29,397 nt of DNA from a virus (IMGVR_UViG_3300002242_000233:1-29397), one strand, 5' to 3'. Counted from the stretch's first letter, positions 8,025 to 16,973 are shown. The notes: generated by a model from the sequence alone, not told the origin. Numbers and translations are program-made.

Positions 8025-10304
8025 TCAAAAATGCACCAGAATAAGGACATTAAAGCGCTGTCCTGGGATTAAATCAGGGGCGCCAGGCACCTTAAAATAT
8101 CTATGTTGGCCCGTGTTGCCGTTTATTGTGGTATTGAGTCTTATCTTATCCAGGGTCTTAAAATATGGCGCCCATGAGGGGGTAAATGCGCCCGGGTGCT
8201 GTAAATCCAAGAGCGCTTTATAATGCTGGTCGCTACAACTCCCAGAGGGGCACGGGTCCCATGGCAAGGCGTGGCGAGCGCTGAAAGTTAAAAGGTAATA
8301 GTGCGCTTTACCGCCGTTTATATCCACCTCCCCAAGGTCCTTAATGAAAGAGTCCCCAAGTTCTGGACCATAAGCGCCATCGGCATAAAGCGCCACGCTG
8401 TCAAACGATTCAAAACCCGATATCTTTCCCCAAATGGAAAGTGCAATCGGTGCGCCTGTGCCTGTTAAATCTGGCGGCCTTATTGGCTCAAATTGCGCTT
8501 TAAGAGCGCTATAAACGCCAGGCGGCATATTGTTAAGATATAAGGTTGTGGTCTTATCTGGGTTTAAATCAAGCGCATAAACCTTATAATTCCCATCGTG
8601 GGCTGTGCCATGTAATCTTATAATTGCGCCAAGAATCTCGGGGCGATGCCCCCTAATCTTTATTGTGCCGCCCTTTAAATCATATTCAAGCGCTGCGCTT
8701 ATAGAGTCTATAATTGCCCTTAAATCTGTGGCGGCCGCTGGCAAATCCGACATCAGGGGGTAAAAATCCGCACCACTGGAACCTATCAAGTCATAGAATA
8801 AAGGCGCAACGATATCGCCAGCTCCGGAATCCTTTAACTTTATCCTGGCTGCGGGGTCTGGTCGGACATGGGGCATTATTGCCATATCCAAGATATCCCC
8901 ATTATTGCCGTAAAAGTCATAATCCACGCCGTTATAGATTGATTTAGCGGTTGCAATTGGCAAGGTGCTTATATTGTAATAGTTCCCCGCATAACCGCCC
9001 ATAACTCCCCGGGGGTCAAAACCAGAGGGCCAAATATCCCAGCCTTCAAGGGCTGCAATATGTTTTATTTGCTGTAAGCCTGCACCGCCCGCAATCCCTC
9101 CAATGTCCAGCCTCGTATTTAGTGAATCATAGCCCGTCGGTGCATAAAAGGCATTATTGAGCTGGACCAAGCGCTTTATAATGTCCCTTGTGGTTGTGTT
9201 ATTTGCGGGGATTAGGGGACCAAATAAATAAGAGCCATCGGGCGGGGAATCCCCCTTAATGCGCAATATGGTTTTATCCGTCGCCTTGTCGTAATAATAA
9301 GATTTATCCGCCGCCTTATCTGGGGGGCATGGTGTAAGGCGCACCATTGGGGCGGGGCCATCCGGGGAATATGAATTTATATCGCCGCTGCTGTTATATT
9401 CCACAAATAAGCCCATATCTCTATAATCTGAATCCTGCGCACGATTGGCCAGATAAACTTTTTTTGTATTGTTGGAATCAGTTATAGAGATTATAAGGTA
9501 ATAGGGGCGGCCGCTGTAAAGTTTCCCGGAATAGGTCAGATTCCTTAAAAAGTTCTGGACCGGTGCGCTGCTGTTATATTCTGTCAGGGAGTCGTAATTT
9601 AGGGTCGTGCTGGCAATTTTAGAGCCCAAGCGGGGAAAGGTCTTTATCTGACCGCCCTCAATGGCCAACCCCTCCCAGAGTTCCAGATTTACGGCCGGGG
9701 TTGTGCCCGTGGTTCCTGGCTCTCTCGCTAATGGCACGCTAAAAACCCAATCGGTATTTAATAGAGGGGCGGGGGAGTCAATGTAAATAAGCGCACCCTT
9801 CCCCCAATTGGTTATATATTCCCAATCCGCCACGCCCTCTTTATAACCGCCAGAGGGGCAAATATCAGAACCAGAGGGGTTATAAACAACCATCGGCCCG
9901 GGTTGCCAAGGGCCATTTAAAGAGGCCTGGCCTTTTGTTAATGTAAGATATTGATATAATCCGCTATGGGCTCCAATCATGGCGGGCGCATTTGTGGAAA
10001 GGCTGTAATCCATGCTTAAGGCATTAACCGTTATTGTGGTGCCATCAGGGGCGCCGTTAATATCGGTTATAATCCCCCTGAATATAATGGCCTGTGAGCC
10101 GCTGATATCGGAATAAACCCTTAAAAAGTCCCCCTTCTTTATGCTATGTCCCAGCCGCTCCATTAGTTTATAGTTAAGGACCGCCTGGACGGCGTTCTGG
10201 CCGTTGCTGTTTATCAGGGCAAGATTTACCTTATAATCCAATACCAGCCCTTCCGCCATGGCTCCAAATTCCCCAGAACCAAGCCCGATTTTAAATTCAA
10301 TCAT
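8025..10304 (-). CDS. Tail tip / baseplate hub protein, 759 aa
   Basis: Position directly after the tape measure and distal tail genes suggests the tail tip. Residues 20-110 (KLMERLGHSIKKGDFLRVYS, then IFRGIITDI) match the barrel domain at the start of hub proteins of the gp27/gpD/Tal type. Residues about 150-310 form a strand-rich insertion with Trp and Asn/Ser loops, resembling a carbohydrate-binding sandwich. A hub-like segment RDIIKRLVQLNN follows, and the last 150 residues are again beta-rich. No peptidase or lysozyme motif was seen. Starts at ATGA overlap with the preceding gene and is the last gene of the structural operon. Confidence 0.7.
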   Translation of the reverse strand: MIEFKIGLGSGEFGAMAEGLVLDYKVNLALINSNGQNAVQAVLNYKLMERLGHSIKKGDFLRVYSDISGSQAIIFRGIITDINGAPDGTTITVNALSMDYSLSTNAPAMIGAHSGLYQYLTLTKGQASLNGPWQPGPMVVYNPSGSDICPSGGYKEGVADWEYITNWGKGALIYIDSPAPLLNTDWVFSVPLAREPGTTGTTPAVNLELWEGLAIEGGQIKTFPRLGSKIASTTLNYDSLTEYNSSAPVQNFLRNLTYSGKLYSGRPYYLIISITDSNNTKKVYLANRAQDSDYRDMGLFVEYNSSGDINSYSPDGPAPMVRLTPCPPDKAADKSYYYDKATDKTILRIKGDSPPDGSYLFGPLIPANNTTTRDIIKRLVQLNNAFYAPTGYDSLNTRLDIGGIAGGAGLQQIKHIAALEGWDIWPSGFDPRGVMGGYAGNYYNISTLPIATAKSIYNGVDYDFYGNNGDILDMAIMPHVRPDPAARIKLKDSGAGDIVAPLFYDLIGSSGADFYPLMSDLPAAATDLRAIIDSISAALEYDLKGGTIKIRGHRPEILGAIIRLHGTAHDGNYKVYALDLNPDKTTTLYLNNMPPGVYSALKAQFEPIRPPDLTGTGAPIALSIWGKISGFESFDSVALYADGAYGPELGDSFIKDLGEVDINGGKAHYYLLTFSARHALPWDPCPSGSCSDQHYKALLDLQHPGAFTPSWAPYFKTLDKIRLNTTINGNTGQHRYFKVPGAPDLIPGQRFNVLILVHF

Positions 10305-10705
10305 AGCGGCTTAACCTCCCGTGCGCTTATTTGCCATTCTATTAAGTCCGTATCAACCCGCACGGGTCGGGCTATGGCCTCAATTCTTAGATATTTGCCG
10401 CTAAGTTCCTGAATCCCTGGCGGTAAATTGGAGTTTATGGCCTGCACTTTCCAGAGCCATTTAAGGCCATCTGCTAAATCGGTTAATTGGTGCGCATTAT
10501 TAAGGCCGCTAAGGTCCCAAGCCCGCCCTTTATCTCTCATATAAACAGAATAGCCGGGGCCGCTGGCATAGAGCGGGTTTAAATTCTTTATCTCTGGTCC
10601 ATCTCTGGGCGTTGCGCTCTGGACTATATCCAAATATACGGTTTTGCTTCCGCCCGGGGGCGTTCCCCCGCTCTCTGAATAACTCTTTAATGTAATGTCC
10701 GCCAT
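10301..10705 (-). CDS. Distal tail / minor tail protein, 134 aa
   Basis: Start taken at MADITLK (10705), preceded by GGGGGGCTTAAGC; an in-frame ATG five codons earlier lies inside the tape measure gene. The protein is beta-rich with WDLSGL and WLWKVQAI segments and ends in a strand pair, EWQISAREV. No family is named with certainty; its place between the tape measure and the hub, and its small size, fit a distal tail protein. Stop overlaps the hub start as ATGA. Confidence 0.6.
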   Translation of the reverse strand: MADITLKSYSESGGTPPGGSKTVYLDIVQSATPRDGPEIKNLNPLYASGPGYSVYMRDKGRAWDLSGLNNAHQLTDLADGLKWLWKVQAINSNLPPGIQELSGKYLRIEAIARPVRVDTDLIEWQISAREVKPL

Positions 10706-10707
10706 GC

Positions 10708-11523
10708 TTAAGCCCCCCATCTAATAGCCTGACTTATTTTATTTGCGAGCGTGTCCATATCCACGGGTGCCAAATAGCCATTTATGCTTATATTTATGTT
10801 CTGGTGCGCTCTGGTGCGCTCTGGCTCGCTGACTCTCCCTATTTGCTCCCCTTCATGGACCAGAACCACCCCCGTTTTTTCCACGGTGCGCACCTCGCCC
10901 GGCTCAGTCTGGGCGCTGGCTTTCAGAGAGGCCAAATATGTTAAGCCGCCACCTATGGCCGCCGTGAGAATTCCCGCAATGATTGGGGCTGCTGGTCCCC
11001 AACTCGCAACCTGTGCGCTGAATTCCGCCGCCGCCTGTGTCCATTTAGCCGCTGCAAGCCCAAGGGTTGCACCCGTTAAAACTGATAAAAGCGCCCGTTG
11101 CTCTTTACTCTTAGCGTTTATCGCCATGTATGCAAGCGCCACGCCGCCCGCTGCAACCGCAAGCCCTGTATAAGCCGCTATTTGCGCCTGTGTGGCGTTG
11201 GCCATCTGGCGGGCAATCACTAAATACATTTGCCCAGCGCCGGCGACCATGTCTATCGCCCCCTGAACCTTAGCCAACTTTTCCGCCGTGTCCTGACTGA
11301 CTAAGCCCGTGGCGCTTAATCCACCTCTAAATTTACTTATTGCCCCCCCGAATCTGTCCAGCGCTTCAATATTGGCAATAAAGGCCACATTCTCGGCCAT
11401 CTGGGCATTGGTTAAGGATTCCGTGCTTTCCTTAAGGTCCTCTGTGGCTCCGCTGGCCTGGTTGGCCTTATCGGTGTAGTCATCCTGTAGGGTCAGTTTA
11501 ACCTTAACTTCTTTATCTGCCAT
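10708..11523 (-). CDS. Short tail tape measure protein, 271 aa
   Basis: Identified by place, right after the frameshifting tail chaperone pair, and by composition: a charged, Ala/Gln-rich helical N-terminal half (DDYTDKANQASGATEDLKES), then hydrophobic helices (AAYTGLAVAAGGVALAYMAI; APIIAGILTAAIGGGLTYLA) typical of tape measure proteins. The last 70 residues (EVRTVEKTGVVLVHEGEQIG) resemble the C-terminal domain of many tape measures. At roughly 0.15 nm of tail per residue, 271 aa implies a tail of about 40 nm, short for a siphovirus. ATG follows the frameshifted stop with no gap. Confidence 0.7.
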   Translation of the reverse strand: MADKEVKVKLTLQDDYTDKANQASGATEDLKESTESLTNAQMAENVAFIANIEALDRFGGAISKFRGGLSATGLVSQDTAEKLAKVQGAIDMVAGAGQMYLVIARQMANATQAQIAAYTGLAVAAGGVALAYMAINAKSKEQRALLSVLTGATLGLAAAKWTQAAAEFSAQVASWGPAAPIIAGILTAAIGGGLTYLASLKASAQTEPGEVRTVEKTGVVLVHEGEQIGRVSEPERTRAHQNINISINGYLAPVDMDTLANKISQAIRWGA

Positions 11524-12101
11524 TTATGGCGCCTCCAATCTCTTTTTAATGCGCTTTATGTCCTGCATATAACTAAGGACCGTAAAGGCACCAATGCTTA
11601 ACCGCTCCATATCCCAGGGCATAAGCGCCGGGTATGCGGCCCAGAGTTCCACGGTGCGACTTAGGTCCCGCCAATATGGTTTTTTTTTAAATCCTCAATG
11701 TCTGGCGGTGCGAAATATGCGCTCGCCTGGTCTATGAATTCCTTAAGTTCATCTGACTTTAAGGCATTAAAGAGCGCCTGCACATCCTCAGGGCTTAAAT
11801 TTGGATTAACGGTTATGGCCGAAATCAGGGCCGAATAATAGGGCGCTGCAATCTCGTTAAAGCGGGCAACTTTAAAAGAATCCTCAGGCTCCGCCTTTCC
11901 TGCGGCTATGCGCTCATATATTAAGACTAACTCGGGTTCCATCTCCATTATTGCCCTGTGCGCCTCTTCAAATTCCGCAAGAATTTTAAGTCGCTCTATG
12001 GCCCCTAATTCCTTAACTTCTATATCCCCAGCCCCAGGGATTGAGATTTTGCCACGGCGCACCCGCCCCGCCAGGAAAGCCCCTAAATCAAATTCAGGCA
12101 T
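11524..12101 (-). CDS. Tail assembly chaperone, -1 frameshift extended form (gpGT-like), 192 aa
   Basis: A ribosome reading the chaperone gene meets GAT TTA AAA AAA AAC. Slipping back one base after codon 140 gives an open frame of 52 more codons, beginning KPYWRDLSRTVELWAA, continuing YPALMPWDMERLSIGAF and ending KRIKKRLEAP, with TAA immediately before the tape measure ATG. Both the UUUAAAA and AAAAAAC heptamers are in the correct phase. Without the shift the stretch 11524-11660 has no gene. The layout, short and extended proteins just before the tape measure, is the conserved lambda G/GT scheme; the extension would recruit the tape measure while the short form coats it. A sequencing error in the nine-A run is the alternative. 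Confidence 0.8.
11661..12101 (-). CDS. Tail assembly chaperone, unshifted form (gpG-like), 146 aa
   Basis: Small acidic helical protein starting MPEFDLGAFLAGRVRRGK, followed by VKELGAIERLKILAEFEEAH, and a C-terminal half with NPNLSPEDVQALFNALKSDE. This N-terminal pattern (short strand, then helices) is typical of siphovirus tail chaperones. The start lies 8 nt inside the tail tube gene, after AGGGGGTGGAGTTG. The zero frame ends six codons after the slippery run (NHIGGT). In this family the short form greatly outnumbers the frameshifted one. Confidence 0.75.
   Translation of the reverse strand: MPEFDLGAFLAGRVRRGKISIPGAGDIEVKELGAIERLKILAEFEEAHRAIMEMEPELVLIYERIAAGKAEPEDSFKVARFNEIAAPYYSALISAITVNPNLSPEDVQALFNALKSDELKEFIDQASAYFAPPDIEDLKKNHIGGT
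11679..11691 (-). promoter_or_regulatory. Slippery site for -1 ribosomal frameshifting
   Basis: Minus-strand TTTAAAAAAAAAC contains U UUA AAA (11685-11691) and A AAA AAC (11679-11685), two canonical X XXY YYZ heptamers in the reading phase. Either gives the same extended protein. No strong downstream hairpin is evident by eye. Confidence 0.75.
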
Positions 12102-13053
12102 TTAACAACTCCACCCCCTCAAATTCTAAGCGTGCGGGGTATTCTAAGGCCGACAACTCTTTAATATCAAGGTCAAACGGCTTTATAATCCCATTTGAGA
12201 GCCTGATTTTTTTAGAAGGCACGCCAGAGAGCCCGCCCGGCGGTGTAAAGATTAAATCCACATATTCCACAGGTTCCCCATTATAAGAGCGTTCCCACCA
12301 TGTCCAATTATTAGCCCCAAGATTGATTATAAGGGCCGCTGTGGCTTTTTGCTCTGAATATGCTGCGGGGAGCGTGTATATATTCCCATCAGCGCCGGTT
12401 AAACGGCCCATGTAAGCGCTTATATCCCTCGTAATCTGCAAGGCCCAGGACCTCAGAGGGGCGGGGGTTTCTTCCGCCCCGTCAATCTTAACGACCTCCC
12501 GCACATGCGCACCCAGCCAGGGCTTTATTTCTGGTTCTGGGTGCTGGACATAAAGCGGGCTGTTATTTGAGCCTACAAATCCCTTATACTCTGAGCTGGC
12601 GCCCGCCATCTGGTCCGTAATCTGAATATAGCGAGCAATCATGTCAATAGAGAGGCTAAGGGGCGTTGTATAGCCCTCCTTATTTAGCGTTATGCCCTTA
12701 TGCACCGCACCTATTGCCAGAGCCGCCTTATATCCGCCTGGGCTGGCTGCCCCTTTCCAAATCTCCCATGTCTGACTTTTAATATTGTCATCAAGGGCGG
12801 GGCTTATAAGGTTATAAAAATGCTCGCCCGCTGGTTGTATGGTTGCGCTTAGCGCTGGGTTATATCCCTCTTTACTCCACCCCTGCGGCCATTCAGAGCC
12901 CAGCCCTGTTAAATCTGTGATATTCAAGCCATGGGTTAATTTATATTCCTTCAATAGCCCGGGGTAATAATACTCGGTGCCGTTGGGCGGGGCGCCGACC
13001 GTGGGCTCATCTATAAATACCGCTCTGTGTTCCTTTCCGCCTAATATGCTCAT
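12094..13053 (-). CDS. Major tail tube protein, 319 aa
   Basis: Start set at MSILGGKEHRAVF (13053), preceded by GAGGAGGTTTAAA; the frame extends five codons upstream but lacks a ribosome site there. The protein is beta-rich with regularly spaced aromatic residues and sits between the tail terminator and the chaperone, the usual place of the tube gene in siphoviruses. An N-terminal segment with SEWPQGWSKEGYNPALSATI and a C-terminal half with VEYVDLIFTPPGGLSG suggest two related beta domains, so its length is above that of a single-domain tube protein. Function is inferred mainly from synteny. Confidence 0.65.
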   Translation of the reverse strand: MSILGGKEHRAVFIDEPTVGAPPNGTEYYYPGLLKEYKLTHGLNITDLTGLGSEWPQGWSKEGYNPALSATIQPAGEHFYNLISPALDDNIKSQTWEIWKGAASPGGYKAALAIGAVHKGITLNKEGYTTPLSLSIDMIARYIQITDQMAGASSEYKGFVGSNNSPLYVQHPEPEIKPWLGAHVREVVKIDGAEETPAPLRSWALQITRDISAYMGRLTGADGNIYTLPAAYSEQKATAALIINLGANNWTWWERSYNGEPVEYVDLIFTPPGGLSGVPSKKIRLSNGIIKPFDLDIKELSALEYPARLEFEGVELLNA

Positions 13054-13054
13054 T

Positions 13055-13459
13055 TTAAACCTCCTCATGAGTTCTTAACTGAATGTCAATTATAAACCTG
13101 TAAATGGTGCCCTCTGGGGCGGGCTCGTGCTGTGGCTTCACTGATTGGACCAAGAACCAAGCCGCCGCACCATTGGCCGGCTGAATCTCTCTTAGATTAA
13201 GGCTATTTACGACCGCCGTCGCCTGAGAGCGGGCGCTTTCTTCATCTGGCGCCCAAACATTGGCCCATAACTCAGATATTACGCCGATTCCCTGGCCTGT
13301 CAAGTCCTGATTATAATCGGGGTCTATGCTTATAAGATTGGTTGTTATCTCTAAGCCAGGGGGCACAACCCAGCCGGGCCAACCTGCATATATAGGCACT
13401 ACTGGGAATTGCGCTTTAAGCGTGTCTATTAATATCTGCTCTGGGTCCAGGTCTCGCAT
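13055..13459 (-). CDS. Tail terminator / minor tail protein, 134 aa
   Basis: Start at MRDLDPEQILIDTLKAQF (13459), overlapping the upstream stop as TAATG after AGGGTGG; a GTG three codons earlier is less likely. Pattern: N-terminal helix, then strands and EESARSQATAVVNSLNL, a helix typical of the gpU/gp17 tail terminator fold, and a final strand RFIIDIQLRTHEEV. Place between the head-tail adaptors and tail tube agrees. It would cap the growing tail and mate it to the head. Confidence 0.6.
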   Translation of the reverse strand: MRDLDPEQILIDTLKAQFPVVPIYAGWPGWVVPPGLEITTNLISIDPDYNQDLTGQGIGVISELWANVWAPDEESARSQATAVVNSLNLREIQPANGAAAWFLVQSVKPQHEPAPEGTIYRFIIDIQLRTHEEV

Positions 13460-13647
13460 TATATCCACCCTAAGGCGTGCGCTGCTTCAAGGGCTATAAG
13501 AATGAGCCCAGCGCCGCTTATATGCTTTTTATAGCGTTTTAAAAGTGCGCCAACCCGCACCTTAACGCTTATATCTGCCTTTCCGTCGCCCGTTATGTCC
13601 TCTTCTACTTCTATATTTTCCCTTTTTGGGTTATATCTTATTTTCAT
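13459..13647 (-). CDS. Small single-pass membrane or assembly protein, 62 aa
   Basis: Basic, strand-rich N-terminal half with DITGDGKADISVKV, which resembles an EF-hand-like calcium loop in DGDxD-type repeats, followed by RYKKHISGAGLILIALEAAH, a short hydrophobic helix that could cross or lie on a membrane. Starts within an ATGA overlap with the head-tail adaptor gene. Not recognised as a family; it could also be a buried structural peptide of the neck. Confidence 0.55.
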   Translation of the reverse strand: MKIRYNPKRENIEVEEDITGDGKADISVKVRVGALLKRYKKHISGAGLILIALEAAHALGWI

Positions 13648-13985
13648 GTCTTAGCCTCCTTTACTGCTATCTCAATCTGCAAGTCGGTTTTATGAAGGGT
13701 TAATATCCCATAGCGCCGGCCCGCAATCTCTATTAAGTCCTGTGCTCTTATATTGGCGTCTCTCTTTATATAGATATTCAAGCCTTCGCTTATGCTCTGG
13801 GTGCGCTCTCCGGCCTCTATGGGCTCGCTGATTGGTTGCACAATGGCCAACTCCTGGAATGGTTCCCCTTCAACCCAAACCGCCCGCCCCTTTAAATCAG
13901 GGTTGCCCCGCTCTCTGGGGATTATAGTTATTTGCTGCTTAAATTCATTTAAGAACCCATCAAATAAAGCGCTATAGGCTCCCAT
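13644..13985 (-). CDS. Head-tail adaptor / head closure protein, 113 aa
   Basis: Small beta-rich protein with the pattern of SPP1 gp16-like head closure proteins: an N-terminal strand QITIIPRERG, a central acidic strand region, then NIYIKRDANIRAQDLIEIAG and RRYGILTLH, where the RAQDLIEIAGRRYGI motif is a common signature of this family. It follows the gp6-like connector and precedes the tail terminator, as expected. The ATG lies 14 nt inside the preceding gene with GGAGGCTAAG as ribosome site. Confidence 0.7.
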   Translation of the reverse strand: MGAYSALFDGFLNEFKQQITIIPRERGNPDLKGRAVWVEGEPFQELAIVQPISEPIEAGERTQSISEGLNIYIKRDANIRAQDLIEIAGRRYGILTLHKTDLQIEIAVKEAKT

Positions 13986-14619
13986 AACTTAGCCTCCTGA
14001 TTGGGCTTAAAGCCTCTTTCCAGCCCTCTAATAGGGCCGCCGCTTTTTGATTATTGCCACCATAGGAAAGGCTAAGAGCCCCCTCCCCAATGCTGCTTAA
14101 GCCCTGTGGGTTTATGTCCCCGTCAATCTGCATTAAGGAATAAGCGGCCGCAAGGCGGGCGTTTATGTCCCTCAATATCCCCGGCATGTCCTCAGGCTCA
14201 TAGCCCGCAGTATAATGCAACCATGTCGCCCCTGGGGGCTCTGGGAATATTCCGCCATCTATGCGCTCTATAATTCCAGATTTCCCCTTATACCTTATTA
14301 CGCCCTCCCCTGTCTGTGGGTCAAATATGCTTAATTCTATGGGTGCTTCATTGAGCGCATAGCGCACCTTAACCCCTAAGAGTTCTATAATGGGGTAATC
14401 ACTAACAATAAGGCGGCCGGTGCCATGATTGCTTAAAATCCATTCCTGGACCTCATGAAGTTTAAAGGTCCCACCTAAATAAGAATCCATAAGGTCCGCT
14501 GTGCGGGCAATTAAAACCTCTATATATGAGGCCGCCAATATGTCCGCCGTTATGCCAAGCGCCCGCACATCCTCAACGCTGCAATAGCCGGGGCCTATGT
14601 CCTCAGTTAATACGGTCAA
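13972..14619 (-). CDS. Head-tail connector (gp6/gp15-like adaptor), 215 aa, TTG start
   Basis: Start chosen at TTG 14619: it overlaps the upstream stop as TTGA and follows GGAGGGGGTGG at the normal distance, while the ATG 31 codons earlier lies deep inside the neighbouring gene. The N-terminal helices (SVEDVRALGITADILAASYI then ARTADLMDSYLGG) match the helical bundle of connector proteins that bind the portal, and a strand-rich insertion follows (EWILSNHGTGRLIVSDYPII). The last 60 residues are helical. Would sit between portal and head closure protein. Confidence 0.7.
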   Translation of the reverse strand: MTVLTEDIGPGYCSVEDVRALGITADILAASYIEVLIARTADLMDSYLGGTFKLHEVQEWILSNHGTGRLIVSDYPIIELLGVKVRYALNEAPIELSIFDPQTGEGVIRYKGKSGIIERIDGGIFPEPPGATWLHYTAGYEPEDMPGILRDINARLAAAYSLMQIDGDINPQGLSSIGEGALSLSYGGNNQKAAALLEGWKEALSPIRRLSYGSL

Positions 14620-16973
14620 ATTAAGCCACCCCCTCCGCCTGGCAAGTCCGCCCCTGTTGGCGCATGGGCCGGCGGTTGTAAGCCTGAATTGTCGGGGTCT
14701 ATAACCCGCCATTCATACTTAAGCAAATAGCCGGGCTTATAGAACGATAAAAGATAAAAGCCAGAGTCTAAGGCCATTTGCCACATTCCAGAGGCATCGG
14801 AATAAGCCCGGGCTAAAACCCGCTCAAATATCCCATCCCCATCTGAGTCGGCAAATGCGGTTATTCTGGCGCCTTCAACCGCTGCGCCTGAATCATTAAC
14901 TACGGGGCCAGAGCCCACGGGGTAAAATTGGTTATTGGCATAATAACCGCCCTGGGTGTTGAGATATTGCCCCGACCCGGGGAATTGGGCACTTATGAGC
15001 GTGTCCTTTATGCTCTCCATGTCATCTTTAACCCTATGTCCCATTAATAAAATACCGCCTGTCTCAGTCCTCACGCCATCATAATCCCCGAGCTTTTCCT
15101 GCACGGTTGCGATATCATAGGGGCCAAGGCTGGAAAGAATGGCGGTAATATCCGCACTGAGCGCAATAAGGCGGGCGGTTATGTCCTCAGCGCCAGGGTC
15201 TCCAATGGCGTTTAAGAGTTCTGTTATATCTAACTGAATCGCCGTTATTTCAGAATCAAGTGCATTAATGTTTTGGAGATTAACCGCTATGTCCTCAGAG
15301 ATAGAGCCCGCCGTCGGCGTGCCAAGCGTGGCGGTTATGTTATCAAGGATTCCCCTTAATGCGCTTAGCCCGTGCGCCGTGTCCTCTAATATGGCCTTTA
15401 TGCTCTGGCTCTGGGCCGTTAAGGTGCCATAGGTGCTTATATCCCCCTGGTTGCTTATGGCGCTATCTATAGCGCTCTTAATAGCGCTCAGGCCGTAAGC
15501 TGTGGAATCAAGGCGGCTTATAATGCTGTCAATCTTAGTTATTGAAAGGGCGACCTGGTCCTCTAAGCCGTTTATATCTCCCCAAATAGTCCCCGCCGTG
15601 GGCGTGTCCCCTGCAAGCCCAAGGCGGTTTAATACCTCTGAGATATTAAGGCCGTTGCTGTCCGCCTGTCCCTTTATTGCGCTTAATCCATCCGCCGGGT
15701 CCTCTAAATCAGAGAGGGCCACTTTAATATTATAAAGGACCGTGTCCGCTGAATTGTCAGGCGTGCCTATTGAATCCTGCACGGCGTCTATTAGGATTTT
15801 AAGAGCCGATAAGCCATGGCCGGAGTCTATGAGTTCCCCCATGATTCCAGAGAGCCGAGCGGTTATATCCTCAGAGCCCGGGTCGCCTAAGCGGGTTAAT
15901 ATGTCATCAATTGCGCCCTTTATTGCGCTTAGGCCTGTGCTGGAATCCTCTAAGTCCGCCTTAGAGCCATCCGCCGCTGCTGTGCCACGGGTCAAATAAT
16001 CCGCTGTGGAATTGGCCCCCTCTGTCCCATCTGGCGCATATTCCCATATCTGGCGGGCATTGGCGCCCGCTATGGAAAGGCTGGCGATATCGTCTTTTAT
16101 ATTGTTGTTATCCCCTGAATCCCCGGAATATGAGCCTATTTTATCATGGAGCGCACCATCGCCCGCCGCTGGTGTGCCAACTGAGGCCGCTAAGTCGTTG
16201 AGCGGGTTTATAATCCCCTGGTCCTGGTTGTCTCTGAGGGCCGCTAAGCCGTGGCTGGGGTCCTCAACCTCCCCTTTAAGTTCTGTTATATCCGCTTCAA
16301 TTGTGGCGCTGGCACGGCTGCTTATAGTGCTGTCTATGTAATCAGTCCAAGAGCCCACATAAAGACTTATGGCCTCACTTTCCATGCCTTCAACTAAAAG
16401 GGTATAAAAGCCCGCTGGCTTAGTGCCAACCTCATAAACGCCATAATCCCCGATATAGGCCGCTGGGTAATACTCTGTTATCGTTGCACCTGTGGAATCA
16501 TAAAGGGTCGCCTCTGGCCTTAACATCAATTCCCCAACCATCTTATAACCTGGGTCAGGGGAAAGCGGCCAATCCGCACTACTCCCCGCTGAGTCATCGC
16601 ACGGGGCGCCAGAGCCCTTAAGGGCAAGGTGCAAGGTATAATCGGCGCCATCCGTGGGCATAAAATCTGTTATTGCCCTTTCCGCATAGTCCCCGGCCGC
16701 AACGCCGCTTAAATAACTCCCTGATATGGAATCGCTATAAACAATTGTGCCGCTGCTGTCCTCTTTAATTGTGAGGCATATAAAAGCCCCGCTGGACCAA
16801 TCCACCCCCTCAGGCGGTCGGAACCTTATAAAATTGAGCGGGTGCCCATTCCCCGTAAAGGTTGCATATATGTCGGTTGTGCTTTCCATGCGGTCATAGG
16901 GCGCACTATAGAATATATGCTTTTTTGCTTTCGTGGCCACAACCCGCACGAATTCACTGCTTCTAAATCTCAT
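14616..16973 (-). CDS. Repeat-containing fibre protein with C-terminal carboxypeptidase-regulatory-like domain, 785 aa
   Basis: Residues 1-120 (DIYATFTGNGHPLNFIRFRP; TDFMPTDGADYTLHLALKGS) resemble the beta domain that anchors receptor-binding proteins of the BppU type. Residues about 230-620 hold at least six copies of a unit ending GLSAIK or GLSALR followed by a short helix with Ile at heptad spacing, as in trimeric coiled-coil fibres. The end (VVNDSGAAVEGARITAFADS; SDGDGIFE; GFYLLSFYKPGYLL) fits a carboxypeptidase-regulatory-like beta sandwich with a possible calcium loop. It lies among head and connector genes, so it may be a head fibre or a neck whisker rather than a tail fibre. ATGA overlap with the gene before. 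Confidence 0.65.
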   Translation of the reverse strand: MRFRSSEFVRVVATKAKKHIFYSAPYDRMESTTDIYATFTGNGHPLNFIRFRPPEGVDWSSGAFICLTIKEDSSGTIVYSDSISGSYLSGVAAGDYAERAITDFMPTDGADYTLHLALKGSGAPCDDSAGSSADWPLSPDPGYKMVGELMLRPEATLYDSTGATITEYYPAAYIGDYGVYEVGTKPAGFYTLLVEGMESEAISLYVGSWTDYIDSTISSRASATIEADITELKGEVEDPSHGLAALRDNQDQGIINPLNDLAASVGTPAAGDGALHDKIGSYSGDSGDNNNIKDDIASLSIAGANARQIWEYAPDGTEGANSTADYLTRGTAAADGSKADLEDSSTGLSAIKGAIDDILTRLGDPGSEDITARLSGIMGELIDSGHGLSALKILIDAVQDSIGTPDNSADTVLYNIKVALSDLEDPADGLSAIKGQADSNGLNISEVLNRLGLAGDTPTAGTIWGDINGLEDQVALSITKIDSIISRLDSTAYGLSAIKSAIDSAISNQGDISTYGTLTAQSQSIKAILEDTAHGLSALRGILDNITATLGTPTAGSISEDIAVNLQNINALDSEITAIQLDITELLNAIGDPGAEDITARLIALSADITAILSSLGPYDIATVQEKLGDYDGVRTETGGILLMGHRVKDDMESIKDTLISAQFPGSGQYLNTQGGYYANNQFYPVGSGPVVNDSGAAVEGARITAFADSDGDGIFERVLARAYSDASGMWQMALDSGFYLLSFYKPGYLLKYEWRVIDPDNSGLQPPAHAPTGADLPGGGGGLI

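Noticed and set aside
14620-14712. Extended N-terminus for the connector protein
   Set aside because: The extra 31 codons fall inside the fibre gene and the peptide is Arg/Gly-rich; the TTG at 14619 has the proper ribosome site and TTGA overlap.
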